A stretch of 7,627 nt of DNA from an uncultured Verrucomicrobiota bacterium (GTDB lineage Bacteria > Verrucomicrobiota > Kiritimatiellia > RFP12 > UBA1067). The notes beneath the pieces were generated by a model, which was not told where the DNA came from, made no database searches, and saw only the letters and a list, made by a program, of their open reading frames with translations. Positions 1 to 5,279 of the stretch are shown here, piece by piece. The DNA is taken from contig CALCDB010000025.1 in the NCBI GenBank assembly GCA_937901395.1, positions 1 to 7,627 on the forward strand, written 5' to 3'. Numbering within the stretch: the stretch's first letter is position 1; the number at the start of each line of letters is the position of its first letter. Both the position numbers and the translations under genes were made by a program.

Positions 1-757
1 GCTCCGTCTGCACGCCCGCCCACTTGCCCGCAATATCCAAGACGAAATCCTTGTTTCTATCCATCGCCTTGATTATCGTTTCGATATCGTAAGTCCGCCC
101 GATATTGCCCGCATATACGAGATGGATGCGCCCATCATCCTCGCTGCCATCGCCCATCTTGCCGCGCGTAAGCTCAACGCCATGATAAGCGAGGTAATAA
201 TCTTCTCTTTGGGTGAGTTGTCGATAACGCTCGCACACCCCCGCAACCATATCCGCCTCGCGATATAACATTCTTGCCGTGCGATAAAGCGGCGCCAATA
301 TCATTCGCGCAAGCGGTCTTAATGCTTTTGGCGCCAATCTTATGAAGGTCTCTGGCCAAGCGTCCATCACATCAATCACCACCATCGCTCCCATCGTGCG
401 ACCTAATTTGAGCGCCGCCTTCGCTCCTGATAATGTCGGTGACGAAGCGATTATGATATCGGCCTTGCCCGCCTCCCTCGCAAGTGCGACAAAATTCTTT
501 GCATACGCATGATGGCTGCGTATTCGCTTAAACCCGATGTTGCGTTGATATGGCGGCGTCGATATGAGACGCAACTCGAATTCCTTGGGTAGCCATTGCA
601 ACTCTCGCTTCCGCTTGTTCGCATGCGAAAATTCACTCGTAAAAAAAACAACTTGATGCCCAGCTGCGGCAAACGCCTCGCTCATCATCCAGAAACGTTG
701 TTTACGATAGCCCTCGCAAGGTAGATTGTCAAACGGATTCTCTATCCAAACGTTCAT
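1..757 (-). CDS. Glycosyltransferase, GT4-like, 3' end cut by window edge
   Basis: The frame opens at ATG 757-755 and stays open for 252 codons to the left edge, so the C-terminus is missing. Seen: an N-terminal Rossmann-type start (MNVWIENPFDNLPCEGYRKQ), a typical nucleotide-sugar transferase helix and strand (SEAFAAAGHQVVFFTSEFSH, about residues 27-46), a DVMDAWPETF motif near residue 130, and the start of the second Rossmann domain (HLVYAGNIGRTYDIETIIKA, about residues 214-233, then LDIAGKW). This matches the GT-B fold of GT4 enzymes that build surface polysaccharides by moving a sugar from a nucleotide donor; donor and acceptor cannot be read here. The donor-binding EX7E region lies outside the window. 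No transmembrane segment is evident. The ATG shares four bases (ATGA) with the upstream ATPase stop and has no good ribosome site, which points to translational coupling. Family confidence is high; the exact reaction is unknown. Confidence 0.88.
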   Translation of the reverse strand, partial: MNVWIENPFDNLPCEGYRKQRFWMMSEAFAAAGHQVVFFTSEFSHANKRKRELQWLPKEFELRLISTPPYQRNIGFKRIRSHHAYAKNFVALAREAGKADIIIASSPTLSGAKAALKLGRTMGAMVVIDVMDAWPETFIRLAPKALRPLARMILAPLYRTARMLYREADMVAGVCERYRQLTQREDYYLAYHGVELTRGKMGDGSEDDGRIHLVYAGNIGRTYDIETIIKAMDRNKDFVLDIAGKWAGVQTE

Positions 758-1443
758 TGCCGCGCATCGTCTTTAATGAGCTGTCCATCTTTCATCAATA
801 AATGACGCTTGGCATAGGCCGCTATATCATCCTCATGCGTTACCATTACAATCGTGATTCCGTCGTTCGAGAGTTCCGTGAACAGTTTCATGATCTCGAT
901 GGAGCTTTTCGTATCAAGGTTGCCGGTCGGCTCGTCCGCGAACAATACTGGCGGCTCGTTCATCAATGCACGCGCGATCGCTACTCGTTGTTGCTGCCCG
1001 CCCGAAAGTTGTGCTGGCGTATGCGTGCCCCTACCGCCCAAACCGACGCGCGTCAATAATGTCAAGGCCCGCTTGTGCCGCGCCATCCGAGAAAGCCGCC
1101 CCATATACAAATCCGGCAACTCGACCTGTTCAATCGCCGAGACTCTCGGTAGTAAGTTGAAATTCTGAAATACGAAGCCCAACTTGCGGTTCCTGATGTT
1201 CGCCAGTTCCGTACGCGACCGTCTCGCCACTTCAAGCCCATCCAATAAATAACTCCCGCTCGTAGGCGTATCCAAGCATCCGAGAATATTTAGCATCGTC
1301 GACTTGCCGGAACCGGATGCCCCCATAATCGCAACGAACTCCCCTTCGTCGATATTGAGCGATACCCCGTCCAACGCTCGCACTGGCTCCTCGCCTTGTG
1401 CGTAGATCTTCTTCAAATCGCGTATCTCAATTAAGTGCGCCAT
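754..1443 (-). CDS. ABC transporter ATP-binding protein, MacB/LolD type
   Basis: This 229-residue protein is a complete, stand-alone nucleotide-binding domain. Visible motifs in order: Walker A GASGSGKST (41-49), Q-loop Q93 in VFQNFNLLP, signature LSGGQ (146-150), Walker B VLFADE (166-171), D-loop NLD (175-177) and H-loop H203 in VTHE. The spacing, the LDGVSLNIDEGEFVAIMG start and the FNLLPRVSAIEQVELP stretch are typical of the MacB/LolD/FtsE group, which drives mechanotransmission rather than transport through the membrane. It would sit on the cytoplasmic face of the inner membrane and hydrolyse ATP for the adaptor/outer-membrane complex encoded just upstream. The start lies 2 nt after the adaptor stop with only a weak ribosome site, so coupled translation is likely. 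Oddity: no membrane (FtsX/MacB) domain is fused to it or encoded next to it; a glycosyltransferase follows instead. The substrate cannot be read from the sequence. Confidence 0.95.
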   Translation of the reverse strand: MAHLIEIRDLKKIYAQGEEPVRALDGVSLNIDEGEFVAIMGASGSGKSTMLNILGCLDTPTSGSYLLDGLEVARRSRTELANIRNRKLGFVFQNFNLLPRVSAIEQVELPDLYMGRLSRMARHKRALTLLTRVGLGGRGTHTPAQLSGGQQQRVAIARALMNEPPVLFADEPTGNLDTKSSIEIMKLFTELSNDGITIVMVTHEDDIAAYAKRHLLMKDGQLIKDDARQ

Positions 1444-1445
1444 CC

Positions 1446-2639
1446 TTATTTCTTCGCCTGTGGAGCCGTGCCCTTGTTCTTGTTGCGCGATGGGAATTTG
1501 GGCGCGAATGGATTCGTCGTTGAATCGCCGCCTGACTTCTTTAACGACTTCGTCGCATAGCCAATTACGGCTTCCTTCCCCTCGAGCTCCTCCGCGCCGA
1601 TGAGTTCGGTGAAGGTGGCGTCGCTCACGCCCTCCGTAACCACAATCGGCTTGAGCTTGCCGTTCATGCCCTCAATCCAAATTTTGCGCCCCTTCGGAAT
1701 TTCCTCGACCTCGCAATCTTCTTCTTTCGGACGAAACCTGAAAGCCGCGCCGGAAACCACGATTACGTCATCCGCTCGCGCAGTCTCTATTGATAGCGTT
1801 GCCGTCATCCCCGGAAAGAGCATTTCCTCCGGATTATCCGCCTCGATGATTATCGGATATGTAACTACATTATTGGTAGTTGTAGCGCTCTTTCTTACTT
1901 GCTTCACGATCCCATGAAAGCGCCTGCGATAAGCGTCTGCCGTGAAAGAGACCTTCTGACCCGGCTTGATTTGCCCAACATCGGCCTCCGGAACCGTCGC
2001 CTCTACCCAGACCGTCTTCAAGTCTTCGGCAATCGTCAATATCGGCACTGCGTTATATGATGAGACAACCGTCTCGCCCTCATCTACCTTGCGCGAAATG
2101 ACTACCCCATCTACCGGCGAACGGATCGTGCAGTAATCCAAATCCGCCTTCGCCTCGCTTACCGCCGCCTCGCTCTGCTCCAAAGCCGCCTTGCTCGTAT
2201 CGCGTTCGGCGATTGCCGAATCCAACTCCGCCTCGCTACACATCGAACGCTTGAAAAGCGCCTGCTTGCGAACTAACGTCTTTTCCGCCAATACCAATCT
2301 CGCCTCATTGGAATGATGTTGCGCGAGCGAACGCTTGTATGCCGCCTCGTAAACTTGCGGATCGATCAATGCCACGATCTGACCATTCGTCACCGTCGAA
2401 TTGTAATCCACGAACAACTTCAGCACTTTACCGTTCACCTGCGCCCCTACCGGAATGCCGCTCGTCGTATTTCTCGGCGTAATCGTTCCCGTGGCCTCGA
2501 CGGTGCTTACTATGTCGGAGCGCGAGATCGGCGCGAAACGATACTTCTCTCCGTCATTGTCATCCGTCGCCTCGAAACACCCCGTCGCCAATGCCGACAA
2601 TGCCAAAACCAATCCGCATAGGTATGCCGAATTTCTCAT
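1446..2639 (-). CDS. Periplasmic adaptor (membrane fusion) lipoprotein, MacA/HlyD family
   Basis: This 397-residue protein links an inner-membrane exporter to an outer-membrane duct. Residues 1-21 look like a lipoprotein signal (hydrophobic LCGLVLALSALATG, Cys21), although the lipobox ATGC is weaker than consensus. The first lipoyl half follows (about 60-95, with GAQVNGKVLKLFVDYNSTV), then a coiled-coil hairpin rich in Ala, Glu and Lys (about 96-167). The second lipoyl half (about 170-192) contains RSPVDGVVISRKVDEGETV. A beta-barrel and a membrane-proximal region (about 205-360) complete the usual order. The last 35 residues or so (from about 364) are a basic Lys/Ser/Asn/Pro-rich tail that looks disordered and goes beyond the folded core. 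The ATG overlaps the stop of the outer-membrane factor by 4 nt, and the ATPase follows after 2 nt, so the three should be made together. The family call is firm; the cargo is unknown. Confidence 0.93.
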   Translation of the reverse strand: MRNSAYLCGLVLALSALATGCFEATDDNDGEKYRFAPISRSDIVSTVEATGTITPRNTTSGIPVGAQVNGKVLKLFVDYNSTVTNGQIVALIDPQVYEAAYKRSLAQHHSNEARLVLAEKTLVRKQALFKRSMCSEAELDSAIAERDTSKAALEQSEAAVSEAKADLDYCTIRSPVDGVVISRKVDEGETVVSSYNAVPILTIAEDLKTVWVEATVPEADVGQIKPGQKVSFTADAYRRRFHGIVKQVRKSATTTNNVVTYPIIIEADNPEEMLFPGMTATLSIETARADDVIVVSGAAFRFRPKEEDCEVEEIPKGRKIWIEGMNGKLKPIVVTEGVSDATFTELIGAEELEGKEAVIGYATKSLKKSGGDSTTNPFAPKFPSRNKNKGTAPQAKK

Positions 2640-4063
2640 TTCGCCTTAACCTCCTCCTCTTGATATGACGGCATCAACCCGATAATTGAGAATAACTTCG
2701 CCTCCGATTGTTGCCCATTGTAGAACGCCGAAACCGCGTAACTGATTTGCGATACCAAATCTACCGTCGCTACCGTGTAGTCCACGCGGTTCGCGTCGCC
2801 ATCGTATAATCGTTCTTTCACCAAATCAAGATTCTCCATCGCTCGCGCGATTGAAATATACGAAGTCTCCAATATCTTCTTCGCGTCGTCACGATTCGCA
2901 ATTGCCGTCTCCACATCCAACGAGAGCTGATGCTCCGCCTCCTGAACTTCCATCGCCGCCGCCTCCAACGCCAGAACCGCCCTATCTACCGCCGTCGTTT
3001 TGCGAAAGCCCTGAAATAGCGACTGCACCGCTCCAACTCCCCAATTCCACGCCCAAAGCGGATCCATCCAATTCAGCCCCACGTTCGCCGTCACATTCGG
3101 CATCATATCCGCAATCGCCCTATCCACCTCGCGACTCGCCGCCCGAAAACGCGCCCTCGCCAAATTCACCGCCGGAGAAGATTCCAACGCCGCCAAGTAG
3201 ATCTCGTTCACATCGTAATCCGTATCCGCGAACCCACGCATTACCGTATCCAACATCAGCCCCCTCGCCGGATATACCTCGTCGCGATTGCCATGTAGCG
3301 CATCAATCCCCAATGCCTTCATGAGCGTTACCCCGGCGATCGATACTTGATTCGACGCCACCAATGTCGATTCATACGCCTTCGACAGGTCTAACTTCGC
3401 TCGCGTCACATCGAGCTTCAGCGCCTCGCCTGCCGCCAATCGCTCCTCCGCCTGCTGTAAATGAACCACATATTCAACTACATTGCTCTGCGCATTCTCC
3501 AATAATGCATCGCTCTCCAACAGCTTGAAATACGCCGTCGTCACCTCGTTGAATACATTGTAGCTCTCGCGCAACGCATCCATCTCCGCTGCGATTACCC
3601 GCTCCGCCTGCGCCCCCGCCTCGCTCTGGTTTCGCCCAAAATCATATAATAATATCTGCAACGAAAGACCTCCAGTCGCTCCGCCTTCCGTCTCGAGGCG
3701 TGGACGATAATCCGCTTCCGACGATGCCGAATAGTTAATGTTCGCCGAGAGTTGCAATGCGTTCCATGGTGTCGTGCTCAATAATGGCGCGTTACTGTCA
3801 ATCGCCTTTAACGCCAAACGCGCATCCTCCACCGCCAAGTTCGCGATGACGACGGATGGACGATTCGTAAGCGCGAAATCCACGAGTTGTTCCAATGAAT
3901 ATCCTGCGAGATTGACCTTCTTCACTTCTTCATTCGCATTTGTGGAATTATCGACTTCGCCGTATGGTGATAACTCTCGCTGCTTTTCATGCGCATTCAT
4001 GATCGTCCTGCAACCCGCGACCACGGATAGCGACATCATCACCATTAACTTGAACTTATGCAT
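2636..4063 (-). CDS. TolC/OprM-type outer-membrane efflux lipoprotein
   Basis: This 475-residue protein has the normal length for the OEP family, whose trimers form a channel through the outer membrane and periplasm. The N-terminus MHKFKLMVMMSLSVVAGC carries a clear lipobox (VAGC), so Cys18 should be acylated as in OprM. Two OEP repeats are visible. The first (about 55-255) has YSLEQLVDFALTNRP, LLYDFGRNQSEAGAQAERV and RLAAGEALKLDVTRAKLDL. The second (about 283-465) has VNEIYLAALESSPAVNLARA, the paired strand LFQGFRKTTAVDRAVLAL (349-366), and RLYDGDANRVDYTVATVDLV. The first gene of its operon, it is followed with a 4-nt overlap by the adaptor and then the ATPase, so it is the exit duct of that exporter. 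It starts 19 nt after a tRNA gene on the same strand. Substrate unknown. Confidence 0.94.
   Translation of the reverse strand: MHKFKLMVMMSLSVVAGCRTIMNAHEKQRELSPYGEVDNSTNANEEVKKVNLAGYSLEQLVDFALTNRPSVVIANLAVEDARLALKAIDSNAPLLSTTPWNALQLSANINYSASSEADYRPRLETEGGATGGLSLQILLYDFGRNQSEAGAQAERVIAAEMDALRESYNVFNEVTTAYFKLLESDALLENAQSNVVEYVVHLQQAEERLAAGEALKLDVTRAKLDLSKAYESTLVASNQVSIAGVTLMKALGIDALHGNRDEVYPARGLMLDTVMRGFADTDYDVNEIYLAALESSPAVNLARARFRAASREVDRAIADMMPNVTANVGLNWMDPLWAWNWGVGAVQSLFQGFRKTTAVDRAVLALEAAAMEVQEAEHQLSLDVETAIANRDDAKKILETSYISIARAMENLDLVKERLYDGDANRVDYTVATVDLVSQISYAVSAFYNGQQSEAKLFSIIGLMPSYQEEEVKAK
2644..2655 (-). promoter_or_regulatory. Ribosome binding site for the adaptor gene
   Basis: Inside the last codons of the outer-membrane factor the minus strand reads AGGAGG (2655-2650), 10 nt before the adaptor ATG, and a second purine patch AAGG lies 4 nt before it (2647-2644). 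This supports the overlapping ATG at 2639 as the true start, with re-initiation at the ATGA junction helped by a real Shine-Dalgarno sequence. Confidence 0.6.
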
Positions 4064-4067
4064 CTAA

Positions 4068-4073
4068 TCCCTC
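4068..4073 (-). promoter_or_regulatory. Ribosome binding site for the outer-membrane factor
   Basis: The minus strand reads GAGGGA 4 nt before ATG 4063, between the tRNA 3' end and the gene. It fits the start at 4063 and shows that the 19-nt gap holds a translation signal but no room for a promoter or terminator. Confidence 0.65.
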
Positions 4074-4082
4074 AAATACGAT

Positions 4083-4159
4083 TGGTGCGACTGACTGGGA
4101 TCGAACCAGCAACCTTCGGCTTCGGAGGCCAACGCTCTATCCAATTGAGCTACAATCGC
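4083..4159 (-). tRNA. tRNA-Arg (anticodon CCG)
   Basis: A 77-nt cloverleaf folds by eye. The acceptor stem pairs GCGATTG with CAGTCGC (7 bp, one G-U), followed by discriminator A and an encoded CCA. The D-arm is GCTC/GAGC around AATTGGATA. The anticodon stem is TTGGC/GCCGA with loop CTCCGAA, giving anticodon CCG, which reads the Arg codon CGG. The variable loop is 5 nt, and the T-arm is GCTGG/CCAGT with loop TTCGATC. A strong promoter lies upstream (4213-4242), and an exporter operon starts 19 nt downstream of the CCA. The tRNA shows no sign of being split by an integrated element. Confidence 0.95.
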
Positions 4160-4189
4160 CCTAAGTTTTATTAAATCGTCCATTTAACG

Positions 4190-4208
4190 CCATGCTTGAA
4201 AGCATTGG
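4190..4208 (-). other. Small hairpin in the tRNA leader
   Basis: ATGCTT and AAGCAT form an inverted repeat (4192-4205) with flanking CC/GG that can extend the stem around one bulged base. It lies at about the predicted transcription start, 31 nt before the mature tRNA 5' end. No T-run follows on the minus strand, so it does not look like an intrinsic terminator. It may be a 5' leader structure removed by RNase P, or chance. Confidence 0.35.
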
Positions 4209-4212
4209 AGTA

Positions 4213-4242
4213 AGTATAACATATTAGCTCGTTTCCCGTCAA
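4213..4242 (-). promoter_or_regulatory. Sigma70-type promoter with extended -10, upstream of tRNA-Arg
   Basis: The minus strand has -35 TTGACG (4242-4237), an 18-bp spacer, and -10 TATACT (4218-4213) preceded by TG at the extended -10 position (TGTTATACT). The predicted start of transcription is near 4206, giving a leader of about 47 nt before the tRNA. The -35 box begins 2 nt past the stop of the Sel1 gene. It is the only good promoter seen in the non-coding DNA of the window and is probably the source of both the tRNA and the exporter operon. Confidence 0.75.
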
Positions 4243-4244
4243 CC

Positions 4245-5249
4245 TTACTCGTTGCTCTCGGCTAACTTCAATACCTTCTGCGCCTTCTCCAACCCTTGAT
4301 CCGCCGCCTTACGAAACCACTTTATCGCTTCCTGCCTATCTTCCGCTACTCCCTCGCCGAAATACTTGCAAATGCCAAAGGATAACTGCGCCTCCGCGAT
4401 TCCTTGTTCCGCCGCCTTGCGAAACCACTTCGCTGCTTCCCGCACGTCCTTCGCTACTCCCTCGCCATCATAATAGCAACGCCCAAGTTTATTTTGTGCT
4501 CTTGAATACCCCTGTTCCGCCGCCTTGCGAAACCACTTCACCGCCTCTTGCATATCTTTCTCCACCCCATCACCATAGCTATAGCATAGTGCCAATAACT
4601 GTTGCGCTTGCGCATGACCCTGCTCCGCCGCCTTACGCCACCACTTCGCCGCCTCCATGATATTCTCCGCAACACCCTCGCCGCCATGATAACTATTCCC
4701 AAGATAGACTTGCGCATCCACATATCCCTGCTCCGCCGCCTTGCGGAACCACTTCGCCGCCTCGCCATGATCTACCGCTACCCCCTCGCCCAACTTATGG
4801 CAATTCCCGAGATTGCACTGCGCCTGCGCGAACCCCTGCTCCGCCGCCTTGCGAAACCACTTCACCGCCTCGCGCTTATCCATCGCTATCCCTTCGCCAT
4901 TGTAATAGCAAAAGCCAAGATTACCCTGCGCCTCCGCGATTCCCTTCTCCGCCGCCTTTCGATACCACTTTACCGCCTCCGCCCTGTCGGCCTCCACCCC
5001 TTTGCCATCTGCATAGCATACCGCAAGATTGAACTGCGCGCTCGCATCCCCGCGCTCCGCCGCCTTGCGAAACCACTTCGCCGCTTCGATCAAATCTTTC
5101 TCGATTCCCTCGCCGTTATGATAGCATACGCCAAGCTTGAACTGCGCATCGACATCCCCCCGCTCCGCCGCCTTGCGAATTTCCGCCACGTCGCCCATGG
5201 CGATGAAAGCACCAAGCATTACGCCAAATAGAAATGAAATCCTTTTCAT
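4245..5249 (-). CDS. Exported Sel1-repeat (SLR) protein
   Basis: From ATG 5249 this is a 334-residue protein. I prefer this start to ATG 5261 (338 residues) because GGAAG lies 5 nt upstream and because it begins directly with a signal peptide: MKR, a hydrophobic core ISFLFGVMLGAFIA, and a plausible cleavage site AMG|D at residues 19/20. The rest is almost only Sel1-like repeats: eight complete 36-residue units (27-62 through 279-314) and a 20-residue partial ninth, each close to AEAQxxLGxCYxxGEGVxxD followed by AAKWFRKAAEQG. Such TPR-like superhelical scaffolds bind other proteins; no catalytic domain is present, so its partner is unknown. It starts 30 nt (18 nt for the longer form) after the amidohydrolase stop and has no promoter of its own in the gap, so the two are probably co-transcribed and both may act outside the cytoplasm. 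Confidence 0.92.
   Translation of the reverse strand: MKRISFLFGVMLGAFIAMGDVAEIRKAAERGDVDAQFKLGVCYHNGEGIEKDLIEAAKWFRKAAERGDASAQFNLAVCYADGKGVEADRAEAVKWYRKAAEKGIAEAQGNLGFCYYNGEGIAMDKREAVKWFRKAAEQGFAQAQCNLGNCHKLGEGVAVDHGEAAKWFRKAAEQGYVDAQVYLGNSYHGGEGVAENIMEAAKWWRKAAEQGHAQAQQLLALCYSYGDGVEKDMQEAVKWFRKAAEQGYSRAQNKLGRCYYDGEGVAKDVREAAKWFRKAAEQGIAEAQLSFGICKYFGEGVAEDRQEAIKWFRKAADQGLEKAQKVLKLAESNE
4308..5171 (-). repeat. Eight in-frame 108-bp tandem repeats encoding Sel1 units
   Basis: Eight units of exactly 108 bp (864 bp) follow each other without insertion or deletion. The best-conserved core on the plus strand is a segment like ctccgccgccttgcgaaacc, the reverse complement of the RKAAEQ codons; the middle of each unit is more divergent. 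The exact period suggests growth by unequal recombination or slippage, with copy number likely to vary between strains. The same regularity leaves a long open frame on the opposite strand that should not be read as a gene. Confidence 0.9.
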
Positions 5250-5254
5250 ATTAA

Positions 5255-5259
5255 CTTCC
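5255..5259 (-). promoter_or_regulatory. Ribosome binding site favouring start at 5249
   Basis: GGAAG on the minus strand lies 5 nt before ATG 5249. The alternative ATG at 5261 has no purine-rich site at the right distance (the preceding bases are AACGGGCGTT), and it would place four polar/acidic residues in front of the signal peptide. Confidence 0.5.
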
Positions 5260-5279
5260 ATAACGCCCGTTGGAGGCGA

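Noticed and set aside
174..672. Short minus-strand frames 174-359 and 451-672
   Set aside because: They are out of frame with the continuous 252-codon glycosyltransferase frame that spans the same bases and carries recognisable GT-B motifs.
2851..3324. Plus-strand proline-rich open frame of 157 residues
   Set aside because: It lies wholly antisense to the outer-membrane factor, whose two OEP repeats are clear; Pro/Ser-rich composition is typical of an antisense frame in such a gene.
4083..4159. tRNA as an integration site for a mobile element
   Set aside because: No integrase, direct repeat of the tRNA 3' end, or phage-like gene is visible on either side in this window.
4190..4208. Hairpin as an intrinsic terminator of the Sel1 gene
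   Set aside because: The stem is short and AT-rich and is followed by GGCGTTAAATGG rather than a T-run, and it lies downstream of the tRNA promoter's -10 box.
4308..5171. Regular repeats that could suggest a CRISPR array
   Set aside because: The unit is 108 bp, in frame, protein-coding and without unique spacers; it is a Sel1-repeat gene.
4602..5231. Plus-strand open frame of 209 residues with LRRLAEPLRRLA-type repeats
   Set aside because: It is the antisense shadow of the Sel1 repeats; a stop-free opposite frame follows from the 108-bp period and Ala/Glu/Lys-rich codons, and it has no ribosome site or family match.
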